Source: UBA2991 sp965221735 (GTDB taxonomy: Bacteria > Chloroflexota > Dehalococcoidia > Tepidiformales > Tepidiformaceae). From it: DNA of 64,000 nucleotides. The position numbers were made by a program, and so were the translations under genes. Under the pieces are notes generated by a model. The model had not been told where the DNA came from. It saw only the letters and a program-made list of their open reading frames with translations, and ran no database searches. The DNA is taken from the NCBI GenBank assembly GCA_965221735.1, contig OZ244910.1:1984001-2048000 (forward strand). The letters run 5' to 3'. This document shows positions 49,708 through 59,809 of this stretch, in pieces (the stretch's first letter is position 1; every line of letters starts with the position of its first letter).

Positions 49708-50149
49708 CCCAGACCTGGCCGGCGCCGGTCACGAAGAGGACGACGGCGATGAGGATCATCATCAGGTTCTGGCCCTGCTCACCCTGGTCCTTGAGGCCGG
49801 CGAGGAGGAGGTAGTTGAGGTTGAGGAAGGCGGCCAGCACGAGCCCGGCGAAGGTGAGGATGCCGAAGGTGATGCTGACGCCGGCGGCGAACTCGCCGAG
49901 GACAACCATCCAGGAGGTGATGACCCAGGTGCGTTCGCTGCGCAGGGCGGTGGCCTTGAGGATGCCGGCGAAGGCGGGGATTGGGTGATTCTCGACGAGG
50001 CCCTCGACCCAGCCGCGCGAGCCGCCGCTGAGGAAGCCGGGCAGATCCTTGTGGCGCACGCTCTCAAGCCACCAAAGGCCGAGCCCGATGCGGAGGATGG
50101 CAAGCCACTCCTCTTTCGTGAGCCAGTCGAAGATGTCCAGCGGTTCCAT
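49685..50149 (-). CDS. DoxX-like integral membrane protein
   Basis: 154 residues from the ATG at 50149; a GTG two codons earlier lies closer to the -10 element. Four hydrophobic helices: WLAILRIGLGLWWLESV, WVITSWMVVLGEFAAGVSIT, FAGLVLAAFLNLNYLLLAGL, and MMILIAVVLFVTGAG. The pattern of RIGLGLWWLESVRHKDLPGF and a central WVITSWMVVLGEF fits DoxX/TQO small-subunit-like proteins, which occur with quinone or thiosulfate metabolism, but many are uncharacterised. The NQNLMMILIAVVLF segment is the usual last helix. Divergent from orn, sharing a short promoter region. Confidence 0.75.
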   Translation of the reverse strand: MEPLDIFDWLTKEEWLAILRIGLGLWWLESVRHKDLPGFLSGGSRGWVEGLVENHPIPAFAGILKATALRSERTWVITSWMVVLGEFAAGVSITFGILTFAGLVLAAFLNLNYLLLAGLKDQGEQGQNLMMILIAVVLFVTGAGQVWGVDAVIF

Positions 50150-50158
50150 CGGCACGGG

Positions 50159-50164
50159 ATTCTA
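50159..50164 (-). promoter_or_regulatory. -10-like TAGAAT before the DoxX-like gene
   Basis: TAGAAT on the minus strand ends nine bases before the ATG at 50149 and lies in the 50-base gap shared with the divergent orn gene. Confidence 0.45.
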
Positions 50165-50187
50165 GCGCTCCTGTGGCGGGCTCGCGC

Positions 50188-50193
50188 TACGAT
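50188..50193 (+). promoter_or_regulatory. -10-like TACGAT of orn
   Basis: TACGAT ends six bases before the orn ATG, the spacing of a leaderless promoter. It also supports the ATG at 50200 over an in-frame GTG 27 bases earlier. Confidence 0.45.
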
Positions 50194-50199
50194 CGAACG

Positions 50200-50742
50200 A
50201 TGGCAAACGAAAACCGCCCCCCGCTGGTCTGGGTCGACATGGAGATGACGGGACTCGACGTGGCGCGTCACCACGTGCTCGAGGTGGCGGCGATCGTCAC
50301 CGACGGGGACCTGCACGAGGTCGACGACGGGGTCGACATGATCGTGCACCAGCCCGAGGAAGTGCTGGCGCTGATGGACGAGTGGTGCGTAAACCAGCAC
50401 GGCCAATCGGGGCTGACAGCGGCGGTGCGGGAATCGCGCGTCGGGCTTGCCGAGGCGGAGGCGCTATTGCTGGACTACCTGCGGCGGCACACGTCGGAGG
50501 GGCAGTCGCCGCTCTGCGGGAACTCGGTGGGGCACGACAAGCGCTTCCTCGAGCGGTGGATGCCGGAGGTGGTCCAGCACCTGCACTACCGCATCATCGA
50601 CGTGTCGACGGTGAAGGAGCTGGCGCTGCGCTGGTACCCGAAGGTGGAGCGCTTCCCCAAGGGGGAGGCGCACCGCGCTCGCGACGACATCCGCGAGTCG
50701 ATCGCGGAGCTGCGGTACTACCGGGAACAGCTCTTCCGCTAG
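50200..50742 (+). CDS. orn: Oligoribonuclease
   Basis: 180 residues, the family length. It degrades short RNA oligomers, especially dinucleotides, to mononucleotides. The DEDDh exonuclease motifs are complete: LVWVDMEMTGLD (Exo I, with Asp and Glu), GNSVGHDKRFLERWMP (Exo II Asp) and GEAHRARDDIRESIAEL (Exo III His and Asp). The signature HYRIIDVSTVKELALRWYP is also intact. It stands alone, and its stop codon overlaps the stop of the convergent phosphatase gene (CTAG). Confidence 0.95.
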   Translation: MANENRPPLVWVDMEMTGLDVARHHVLEVAAIVTDGDLHEVDDGVDMIVHQPEEVLALMDEWCVNQHGQSGLTAAVRESRVGLAEAEALLLDYLRRHTSEGQSPLCGNSVGHDKRFLERWMPEVVQHLHYRIIDVSTVKELALRWYPKVERFPKGEAHRARDDIRESIAELRYYREQLFR

Positions 50743-51662
50743 CGGCCGCGCAGGCGACGGGCGGCGCGCTGGATGATGCCCGGGCGGCGGATGCGTTCGC
50801 GCAGCTGGGTCAGGCCCTCAGGGGTGCCGACGAGGACGGGTCGCGACCAGTCGCGCAGGGTGGGGGTGCGGTCCTCGCGGACGCGGGTGGGCGGAACGAA
50901 ACGCTCGAACGGCTTCCAGGCATTGCCCTCGCGGATCAGGGCCTCGCGCCCCGCAGCCTCGGCGAGGACGAGGCCGGCGGCGAGATCCCAGGCGTGGACG
51001 CCCCAGAACTGGGCCGTCGTGAAGACGCCGGCAGCCACGTAGGCGCACTCGATGGCAGCGGAGCCGGTCACGCGGTTGTCCCAGCTGGCGGAGCGCCCGG
51101 GGGCGCCGCCCGGGGCGGCGCTGAGGCTGCGACGGACGCCCTGGTTCTCGACAGCCTCCACGGGCTCGCCCTCGAAGCTCAGGGGACCGCCGTGATGCGC
51201 GTGGTAGACGCCGGGTCCGAGGCCGTGGCTGGCGGAGCACCAGATGGCCCCCGCGACGGGCACGCCCTCGTGGAGGACGCCCACGGAGGCGGCGAAGAGG
51301 GGGTAGCGGTTGACGAAGTTGGTGGTGCCGTCGACAGGGTCGATGGCCCAGAGGTACTCGGTATCGGGGAGGGGGGCGTCGTCCTGCTCCTCGCCGAGGA
51401 CGGCGTGATTGGGAAATCGCTCGGCGAGGCGCTCGCGGATCATCTCCTCGACGGCGCGATCAACCTCGGAGACGGGGTCGGTGGGCGCAGCCGCCTCGGA
51501 CTTGCCCTCGGTCTTGTAGTCGACGTTGATGGAGCGTCCGAGGGCAGCGGTGATCTCGGCGCCCGCCGCCCCGGCGAGCTCGCGGGCGACCGCTTCAAGC
51601 TCCGCGAGCAGGGCAGACCGCGGGCGGAGACGTTCCTGCTGTGGAGCGGCCTCGTCCGTCAC
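50739..51662 (-). CDS. Inositol monophosphatase family protein
   Basis: 307 residues from a GTG eight bases after the Pgi end. Metal-binding motifs: AVLGEEQDD near residue 95, YLWAIDPVDGTTNFVNRYP near 112, and the C-terminal VHAWDLAAGLVLAEAAG near 225. TDPVSEVDRAVEEMIRERLA near 70 also fits. Substrate may be inositol phosphate, fructose bisphosphate or 3'-phosphoadenosine phosphate. Its position directly after the transaldolase/phosphoglucose isomerase fusion points to sugar phosphates, but this is inference. Confidence 0.88.
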   Translation of the reverse strand: MTDEAAPQQERLRPRSALLAELEAVARELAGAAGAEITAALGRSINVDYKTEGKSEAAAPTDPVSEVDRAVEEMIRERLAERFPNHAVLGEEQDDAPLPDTEYLWAIDPVDGTTNFVNRYPLFAASVGVLHEGVPVAGAIWCSASHGLGPGVYHAHHGGPLSFEGEPVEAVENQGVRRSLSAAPGGAPGRSASWDNRVTGSAAIECAYVAAGVFTTAQFWGVHAWDLAAGLVLAEAAGREALIREGNAWKPFERFVPPTRVREDRTPTLRDWSRPVLVGTPEGLTQLRERIRRPGIIQRAARRLRGR

Positions 51663-51669
51663 GTGGGCG

Positions 51670-54303
51670 TCACGATCCGGCTTCGCCGGCCAGTTCCTCG
51701 AGGGTGACGCGGGCGACGCGACGATCGCGGGCGAGCAGCGCTTCGAGGTCTCCCTGGGCCTGCGCGGCCTTGAGCTGGGCGAAGGTCCAGGGCTTGCCGG
51801 GCACGGGGGCGTCGACGGGGTCGTCACGGACGATCTGGACGAAGGCGCCGCTGGGCGGTCCGCCCTTGTGGAGCTGGCCGGTGGAGTGGAGGTAGCGCGG
51901 CCCGAAGCCGGCGGTGGTGGCGACGCCGTGGCGGTCGCGGAGGCGGAGGCCGAGGTCCTGCAGGGCCCGGGCGTTCTCCGCGGTGCGGGGCAGGTAGGCG
52001 AGGAGGGCGAGGTAGTCGCCCGGCCGGAGGGAGGCGAGGACCTCGGCGAGGGGCGGGGTCTGCGGGGGCGGGGCGGGGGCGGCGAGGACGCGGGCGGTGG
52101 CATCCTTCGCCTCCTGCACGTTGGGCTGGTCGAAGGGGTGGACGCCGAGCACGTGACCGGCGACGGCGGTCGCAACCTCCCAGCGGGCGAACTCGGCGGG
52201 GAGCTGGGTGGGGTCCGCGTAGGGGAGGCGCACGACGGGGTGGCCGGCTGCCTCGATGGCGTCGAGGCCGTCGTGCTCCCCGAGGGCGACAAAGATGCGG
52301 TCGTCGCCGTAGACCTGGGGCGCCGCGAGGGGTTCGCCCTCGATCGGGACGATGCCCTTCCCCTCCTTACCCAGGGACTCGGCGAGGATCTGCTCGATCC
52401 AGACCCCGAGCTCCTTCAGCTCATCGGGGAGGACGAGCGTGAGCTTGTCGCGGCCCGCGAGGGCGGCTTCGCCGAGGATGGCGCCGAGGAGGGCGCCGGG
52501 GTTTTCGGCGGGAACGGTGCGGCGGCAGGCGTCGAACATCTCCTGGGCGCGCATCGCGAGCTGGCCCGCGTCGGCGCCGAAGAGGGCGGCGGGGGCCATG
52601 CCGAAGGCTGAGAGCGCCGAGTAGCGGCCGCCGATCTCGGGGTCGCCGTGAAAGACGTGGCGGAAGCCGCGCTCCCGCGCGAGGGCGTCGAGGGGCGAGC
52701 CCGCGTCGGTGATGGCGGCGAAGCGGGAGCCGTCGGGCGCCTTCTCCCAGAAGTAGGCGAGCTGAGCGCTTGTCTCGATGGTGGTGCCGCTCTTGCTGGC
52801 GGCGATAAAGAGCGTGCGGTCGAAGTCCAGGCGGGATTCGAGCGCGAGCAACTCCTCCGGGTCCGTCGTGTCGGGGACGTGCAGGGTGAGCCCCCCGCCG
52901 GCAGTCCCGAGGGCGGCGTGGAGGACGCTCGCGGCGAGGCTCGACCCGCCCATGCCCATGAGCACGACGTCGGTCAGGCCCTCGGCGGAGACTTCGGCGG
53001 CGAAGGCCGTCAGCTCGGGAGCGTCTTCGAGGCTCTGCTCCGCGGCGGTGAGGAAGCCAAGGCGGTCGGCGATTTCGGCGGGGTCAGGCTTCCAGACGGT
53101 GTGGTCGCGCATCCAGATGCGGCGCACAACTTCATCGCGTCGGAGCGCCGCGAGGCGCTCCTCGACGGCCGGGGCGAGGTCGCCCAACGCGCGAGAGGCG
53201 GCCGGCTGGCGGCCGGGGGCGGTCGCGAGGCGCCGGTCAAGCTTCGCCATGAGCGCCTTGTAGCTGTCCTCGAAGGAAGCAAGGCCATCGACGAGGAGCT
53301 TCTCGGTTACGGCGGTCAGTTCGATACCGGCCGCCTCGGCCTCGGCGAGCAGGCGGCCCGCCTCTTCGAGCGTCTCGGGACCGGCGGATTCGACGACCAG
53401 GTGGTCGAGCACGGCGTCGAGGGTGGCCTGGGGAAGGGTGTTCACGGTGTGCGGGAAGATGAGGGTCTCGACGTAGAGAGTGTCGGAGTAGGCGGGGTTC
53501 TTGGTGCCGGTCGAGGCCCAGAGGGGGCGCTGCGGGCGGGCTCCCGCGTCCGCGAGCCGCTCCCAGCGTTCACCCGCGAAGATGCCCTGGAAGCGCGCGT
53601 AGGCGTGGCGGGCGTTGGCGACGGCGATCTGGCCGCGCAGCGGGGAGTTGTCGGGAAGCTGCGCGTCCACTGCGGTGTCGACACGCGAGACGAAGAAGGA
53701 GGCGACGCTGGCGATGGCATCAAGCGGTTCTCCGGCTTCGAGGCGCTGTTCGAGGCCGGCGATGTAGGCCCCGGCGACGCGCTCGTAGACGGCGACGCTG
53801 AAGAGGAGCGTGACGTTTACGTTCACACCGGCAGCGATGAGCTCGGTCAGCGCTTCGACGCCGGCGGGCGTGCCCGGCACCTTGATCATGACGTTGGGGC
53901 GATCGACCAGGCGGAAGAGGCGCAGCGCCTCGGCGACGGTGGCCTCGCGGTCGTGCTCGATGCCGGGGGGCACCTCAAGGGAGACATAGCCGTCGACGGC
54001 GGCGGTCGACTCGTAGACGGGGCGGAGAGCGTCGGCGGCGAGCTGGATGTCCTCGGCGGCGAGGGCGACGAAGGCGTCGTAGGGGTCGGCTTCGCCCATG
54101 CGGATGATGGACTGGAGGGCTTCCTCGTAGTCGCCCGACTCGGAGATGGCCTTGTCGAAGATGGTGGGGTTGGAGGTCATGCCGGTGATCCAGCCATCGG
54201 CGACCATGCGGTCGACCTCGCCGGAGCGGAGGAGGCCACGGCGGATGTAGTCCAGCCAGACGCTCTGGCCGTGCTGGATGAGCTGCCGGGTCGCCAGCGG
54301 CAC
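51670..54303 (-). CDS. Bifunctional transaldolase / glucose-6-phosphate isomerase
   Basis: 877 residues. Residues 1-365 are a transaldolase with a TIM barrel: MVADGWITGMTSNPTIFDKA near 34, catalytic Lys in NVMIKVPGTPAGVEALTELI near 137, and WASTGTKNPAYSDTLYVETL near 262. After a short linker, residues about 385-877 form a phosphoglucose isomerase: VVLMGMGGSSLAASVLHAAL, LFIAASKSGTTIETSAQLAY near 503, and the catalytic His region near VLGVHPFDQPNVQEAKDA. Fusion couples the pentose phosphate and glycolytic steps. It follows tkt by five bases, a coherent pentose phosphate operon. Natural fusions of this kind are known in several bacteria. Confidence 0.92.
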   Translation of the reverse strand: MPLATRQLIQHGQSVWLDYIRRGLLRSGEVDRMVADGWITGMTSNPTIFDKAISESGDYEEALQSIIRMGEADPYDAFVALAAEDIQLAADALRPVYESTAAVDGYVSLEVPPGIEHDREATVAEALRLFRLVDRPNVMIKVPGTPAGVEALTELIAAGVNVNVTLLFSVAVYERVAGAYIAGLEQRLEAGEPLDAIASVASFFVSRVDTAVDAQLPDNSPLRGQIAVANARHAYARFQGIFAGERWERLADAGARPQRPLWASTGTKNPAYSDTLYVETLIFPHTVNTLPQATLDAVLDHLVVESAGPETLEEAGRLLAEAEAAGIELTAVTEKLLVDGLASFEDSYKALMAKLDRRLATAPGRQPAASRALGDLAPAVEERLAALRRDEVVRRIWMRDHTVWKPDPAEIADRLGFLTAAEQSLEDAPELTAFAAEVSAEGLTDVVLMGMGGSSLAASVLHAALGTAGGGLTLHVPDTTDPEELLALESRLDFDRTLFIAASKSGTTIETSAQLAYFWEKAPDGSRFAAITDAGSPLDALARERGFRHVFHGDPEIGGRYSALSAFGMAPAALFGADAGQLAMRAQEMFDACRRTVPAENPGALLGAILGEAALAGRDKLTLVLPDELKELGVWIEQILAESLGKEGKGIVPIEGEPLAAPQVYGDDRIFVALGEHDGLDAIEAAGHPVVRLPYADPTQLPAEFARWEVATAVAGHVLGVHPFDQPNVQEAKDATARVLAAPAPPPQTPPLAEVLASLRPGDYLALLAYLPRTAENARALQDLGLRLRDRHGVATTAGFGPRYLHSTGQLHKGGPPSGAFVQIVRDDPVDAPVPGKPWTFAQLKAAQAQGDLEALLARDRRVARVTLEELAGEAGS

Positions 54304-54308
54304 GATCG

Positions 54309-56345
<2,037 letters not shown>

Positions 56346-56548
56346 CGGAAGAGCGCTCCAGAGCGTCTGTTGGTCTGGCGGAAGCCGGCGGGTCGTGGCG
56401 GGGGCAACGCCCGCGGGAAGGCTAGCACGTCTGTTTCTACCCAGACAGAACGAAGCGTTCAGAAAGCGTGCGGGTGCGGGGGTGAGGGTCTACGATCCGG
56501 ACAGGCGGGAGGCGGCGGGGAAGCCCGCGCAAGCCCAGAGGGAACGTG

Positions 56549-57394
56549 ATGCGAGAGATCCTGGCGGCGGCCATCACCGAGACCGTCGCCAGGCTCGCCG
56601 TGGAGTCGACCCACTTCCTCCCGGCGGACGTGGAGGGCGCCATCCGCGACGCGCGCGAGACGGAGCGCTCGCCGCTGGGCGTGCAGATCATCGACGAGAT
56701 CCTGGAGAACGCCGAGATCGCGCGGGAACGGATGCTGCCGCTCTGCCAGGACACGGGAACAGCGGTCGTCCACGTCGAGCTGGGGCAGGACGTGCATGTG
56801 TCGGGGGGCTACCTCATCGACGCCATCAATGCGGGCATCGAGCAGGGGTACGGGGAGGGCTACCTGCGCAAATCGATCGTCGAGCACCCCTTTGGAGCTC
56901 GGACGAACACCGGGACGAACGCGCCGGGCGTGATCCACACCGAGATCGTGCCGGGGGAGGAGATTCATATCGGCTTCATGCCCAAGGGGGGCGGGTGCGA
57001 GAACATGTCGCGCTACCAGAACTTCCTCCCGGGGGCGGGGCGCGAGGCCGTCATCGACTTCGTCTGCGAGACCGTCGACCTGTCGGGCGGGAATCCGTGC
57101 CCGCCGCTGATCATCGGCGTAGGCGTGGGGGGTACCGCGGAGAAGGCGATGACGATCGCCAAGCACTCGCTGTTCCGGAAGGTCGGCGAGCGCAACCCCG
57201 ACGCGGAGGTAGCGGCGCTCGAAGGGGAACTGCTGGAGGCAGTGAACGCGCTCGGGGTGGGGCCGCAGGCGGTGGGCGGCTCGACGACGGCGCTCGACGT
57301 GTTCGTGGAGACGTATCCGACGCACATCGCGGCGCTGCCGGTGGCGGTCAACATCCAGTGCCACAGCGCGCGCACGAAGCACGCGGTGCTGTAG
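56549..57394 (+). CDS. Class I fumarate hydratase / L(+)-tartrate dehydratase, alpha subunit
   Basis: 281 residues from the ATG at 56549 (a GTG one codon earlier is possible). An iron-sulfur hydro-lyase subunit. The three cluster Cys ligands are visible: LPLCQDTGTAVVHVELGQD near residue 68, KGGGCENMSRYQNF near 150, and GGNPCPPLIIGVGVGGTAEK near 185. HPFGARTNTGTNAPGVIH and KHSLFRKVGERNPDAEVA also match the family. Fumarase and tartrate dehydratase cannot be separated by eye; the absence of tartrate genes favours fumarase. The beta subunit gene follows nine bases downstream. A TACGAT at 56491 may be the -10. Confidence 0.9.
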   Translation: MREILAAAITETVARLAVESTHFLPADVEGAIRDARETERSPLGVQIIDEILENAEIARERMLPLCQDTGTAVVHVELGQDVHVSGGYLIDAINAGIEQGYGEGYLRKSIVEHPFGARTNTGTNAPGVIHTEIVPGEEIHIGFMPKGGGCENMSRYQNFLPGAGREAVIDFVCETVDLSGGNPCPPLIIGVGVGGTAEKAMTIAKHSLFRKVGERNPDAEVAALEGELLEAVNALGVGPQAVGGSTTALDVFVETYPTHIAALPVAVNIQCHSARTKHAVL

Positions 57395-57403
57395 GGAGGG
57401 GCG

Positions 57404-57994
57404 ATGGCAGAGAGCAAGGCGATCACGCTGCCCCTGACGGACGATGTCATTGAGGGTCTGCGCATCGGGGACCACGTGGAGTTCAGCGGCGTCATTCACA
57501 CGGCGCGGGACGCGGCCCACAAGCGGATCGTCGCGATGGCGGACGCGGGCGAGGCGCTTCCGCTCGACCTGCGCGGGCAGGTCATCTACTACGTGGGGCC
57601 GACGCCGCCCCGGCCCGGCCAGACGATCGGCTCCGCGGGACCGACGACGGCGATGCGGCTCGATCCGTACACGCCGCGTCTCCTGGAGCTGGGGGTGAAG
57701 GGGATGATCGGCAAGGGAGGGCGGGGTCAGGCCGTACGCGAGGCGATCCGGGCCAGTCACGCCATCTACTGCATCGCGGTGGGGGGCACGGGCGCGCTCC
57801 TGAACCGACACATCACGAGCGCCGAGGTGGTCGCGTTCGAGGACCTGGGAACGGAAGCGATCCGGCGGCTGGAGGTCGACCGCTTCCCGGCGATCGTCGT
57901 GAACGACGCATTCGGCGGCGACCTGCTGGAGGCGGGGCGGCGGCAGTACCGCACGAGCTCGCGGCCGGTTCCGATCGGGGGAGGTGGACCTTGA
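57404..57994 (+). CDS. Class I fumarate hydratase / L(+)-tartrate dehydratase, beta subunit
   Basis: 196 residues; GGAGGGG precedes the ATG. The Fumerase_C domain shows LRIGDHVEFSGVIHTARDAA near residue 20, VIYYVGPTPPRPGQTIGSAG near 64, PTTAMRLDPYTPRLLELGVK near 83, and MIGKGGRGQAVREAIRASHA near 105. Together with the alpha subunit it completes the active site, and the pair acts in the citric acid cycle. The stop overlaps the hemA start (TTG) by four bases. No oddity beyond the short C-terminal tail. Confidence 0.92.
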   Translation: MAESKAITLPLTDDVIEGLRIGDHVEFSGVIHTARDAAHKRIVAMADAGEALPLDLRGQVIYYVGPTPPRPGQTIGSAGPTTAMRLDPYTPRLLELGVKGMIGKGGRGQAVREAIRASHAIYCIAVGGTGALLNRHITSAEVVAFEDLGTEAIRRLEVDRFPAIVVNDAFGGDLLEAGRRQYRTSSRPVPIGGGGP

Positions 57995-59055
57995 CGGCGG
58001 TACCGGCGTTGACGGCCTGCTGCTGGGAGACGGCGACGCTCGACCGCGAGGCGGTCGCGGCCGTCGAAAGGCTTGCCAGCGAAACGCATCCCGGCGCAGC
58101 GATCATCCGGACGTGCCAGCGGATCGAGGCCTACACGCTGGCACCGAGGAACTGCCTCGCACCCACTCGAAGGGAGGGGCTGGGGGCGCTGCGGCACTTG
58201 AGCGAGGTTGCGGCGGGACTGCACTCGGCTGTGCTGGGCGAGGAGCAGATCCTCGGGCAGAGCCGTCGCGCCTTCGACCTCGCCGACGGCGAATTGCTCC
58301 GGCTCGGCCGCACGGCAATCGCGGCGGCGCGGGCGCTGCGCGCGGAGACGGAGTTCGACAGCCACGCGGGACACCTGCTCGACCGCGGGCTCAGGCTCTC
58401 GGGTGTCGAGGCGGGGGGGCGGCTGCTGGTGCTGGGCACGGGGGCGATGGCGCGGCTCGTGGCCCAGCGCGGCGAGGCGATCGGGTTCGACGAGGTGCTG
58501 GTGGCGGGGCGCCGCCCCCCGCGACAGCCGATCGCGGGCACGTATATGGGATTGGGCGCCATCCGCCGCGCGGGACCGGTCACGGTCGTGGCGGGTTGCC
58601 TCGGCTCGGCGGCGAACGTCATACCGCTGGAGGCACTGCCCCCGGCTCAGCTCGTGCTGGACCTGGGAACGCCGCGGAACTTCGCAGGGGAGGCTGAGGC
58701 GCGGGTGGTCACGATCGCGGACCTGCTCTCGGACGAGGCGGGGCGGCCGCACTCGGTCGCGCGGCGGGGGGCGCTGCGCAAGCGCCTGCACGTGCTGCTC
58801 CACCGCGAGCTGGCGTCGCGGCGGGAGACGGCGTCGACTCCGGTGGGGGCGCTGCGGGCGTCGGTCGAGCGGGCGCGGCGGCGGGAGCTGGCGCGCATCG
58901 CCGCGCGCCACCCGGAGATCCCGCCTGAGACGCTCGACGCGCTCACGCGGGCGCTCGTCAACCGCATCCTGCACGAGCCCACAGAGCGCCTACGGGCGCT
59001 GGGGGAGGAGTCGGAACTGGCGCTGGAACTGGCGGCGCTGTTCGGGGAAGATTAG
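57991..59055 (+). CDS. hemA: Glutamyl-tRNA reductase, short divergent form
   Basis: 354 residues from a TTG preceded by GGGGGAGG. It makes glutamate-1-semialdehyde for tetrapyrroles. The nucleophile Cys is in IIRTCQRIEAYTLAP near residue 39; the usual (S/T)CNRxE motif has Gln in place of Asn. SAVLGEEQILGQSRRAFDLA near 78 is the NADPH-domain leader and RLLVLGTGAMARLVAQRG near 143 the Rossmann loop. LVLDLGTPRNFAGEAEARVV and a helical dimerisation domain close the protein. It is about 60-80 residues shorter than typical (about 420-430). Function is likely kept but weaker in the usual signatures. Confidence 0.85.
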   Translation: MTAVPALTACCWETATLDREAVAAVERLASETHPGAAIIRTCQRIEAYTLAPRNCLAPTRREGLGALRHLSEVAAGLHSAVLGEEQILGQSRRAFDLADGELLRLGRTAIAAARALRAETEFDSHAGHLLDRGLRLSGVEAGGRLLVLGTGAMARLVAQRGEAIGFDEVLVAGRRPPRQPIAGTYMGLGAIRRAGPVTVVAGCLGSAANVIPLEALPPAQLVLDLGTPRNFAGEAEARVVTIADLLSDEAGRPHSVARRGALRKRLHVLLHRELASRRETASTPVGALRASVERARRRELARIAARHPEIPPETLDALTRALVNRILHEPTERLRALGEESELALELAALFGED

Positions 59056-59077
59056 ACCGGAAGCTCCAGATTGTGTG

Positions 59078-59105
59078 TTGCGAAAGTAGTTTTCCATGCT
59101 ACAGT
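59078..59105 (+). promoter_or_regulatory. Extended -10 promoter of the small coiled-coil gene
   Basis: TTGCGA (59078-59083) and TACAGT (59100-59105) are separated by 16 bases, with a TGn extension just before the -10, in an AT-rich patch. GGAGG lies between it and the ATG at 59126. Confidence 0.5.
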
Positions 59106-59125
59106 TGCCATGGCGGAGGCGCCCG

Positions 59126-59308
59126 ATGGCGGTAGTGAGCCACACCCACCCTGAAGCAGCGACAAGGGTCGAGGTGTCCGACAAGTTCGGAGACCTGAAG
59201 GCAGAGATCGCCGAGCTTCGGGGCCGTGTCGACTTGCTGACGTGGGTGGTGGGAATTGGCTTTACGGCGCTGATCGCGGTTTCGGCGGTATTTCGGTACG
59301 TGGGGTAG
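59126..59308 (+). CDS. Small coiled-coil/membrane protein, unknown function
   Basis: 60 residues from the ATG at 59126, six bases after GGAGG; a longer start at 59096 lies before the predicted transcript start. A short helix KFGDLKAEIAELRGRVD with heptads is followed by a single membrane helix LLTWVVGIGFTALIAVSAVF and a four-residue tail. Such small bitopic coiled-coil proteins are widespread and uncharacterised; some accompany mobile or stress modules. I see no neighbour relation except convergence with the next gene. Confidence 0.6.
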   Translation: MAVVSHTHPEAATRVEVSDKFGDLKAEIAELRGRVDLLTWVVGIGFTALIAVSAVFRYVG

Positions 59309-59317
59309 GCGGCCGCC

Positions 59318-59707
59318 CTACTCGCCCTCGTCCGCCATGATGGCTAGGAAGCCGAGGCGGCGCTGGCCGTCGTCTTCTTCGGGGTGGACCTCGACTCGGA
59401 AGATGGTCGTGTAGGGGAGGAAGACCTGGATGTCGTGCTCGTGGTCCTCGCGCTGGGTATGGAGCGCGACCCAGGTGTCGGAGACGCCGGAGATGGCCTT
59501 CACGAAGTGCTTCGCCCCGTCGACGGTGTAGAGCTCGACGATGGGGGACTCGCAGACGACCTGGGTGCAGAAGGACTGGATCGCCTGGGGCAGGGTCGTC
59601 TCGAAGAAGTTGCGGTCGAAGGGCGGGCCGCCGGTGGCGGGGGCACCAGTTGTCTGGGCGGGCGGAACGACACCGGGGGGCAGAAAGAGCGCGGTCTCGG
59701 GAGGCAT
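59318..59707 (-). CDS. Hypothetical protein
   Basis: 129 residues. The N-terminal 30 residues are Pro/Ala/Thr-rich and probably disordered (LFLPPGVVPPAQTTGAP). The rest is compact and alternates helix and strand: LPQAIQSFCTQVVCESPIVE, LYTVDGAKHFVKAISGVSDT, then WVALHTQREDHEHDIQVFLP and IFRVEVHPEEDD. The single pair of Cys (CTQVVC) could be a disulfide or metal site. I cannot place it in a family. A TACCCT hexamer nine bases before the ATG suggests a leaderless unit. It is convergent with the preceding small gene and divergent from the mutase gene. Confidence 0.65.
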   Translation of the reverse strand: MPPETALFLPPGVVPPAQTTGAPATGGPPFDRNFFETTLPQAIQSFCTQVVCESPIVELYTVDGAKHFVKAISGVSDTWVALHTQREDHEHDIQVFLPYTTIFRVEVHPEEDDGQRRLGFLAIMADEGE

Positions 59708-59716
59708 GGCGCCCGC

Positions 59717-59722
59717 AGGGTA
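59717..59722 (-). promoter_or_regulatory. -10-like TACCCT before the 129-residue hypothetical gene
   Basis: TACCCT on the minus strand ends nine bases before the ATG, with no ribosome site between. Confidence 0.4.
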
Positions 59723-59780
59723 CGCGCGCGGACGCGGGATCGCCAGATGGCGGGCGGTCCGCTGTGAGGCGGGGGTTCGC

Positions 59781-59786
59781 TAGACT
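59781..59786 (+). promoter_or_regulatory. -10-like TAGACT of the mutase gene
   Basis: TAGACT lies 23 bases before the ATG at 59810, with GGGGAGG between them. The transcript leader would be about 17 bases. No good -35 is found. Confidence 0.35.
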
Positions 59787-59809
59787 TGTCGATGCAGGGG
59801 AGGCCCCGC

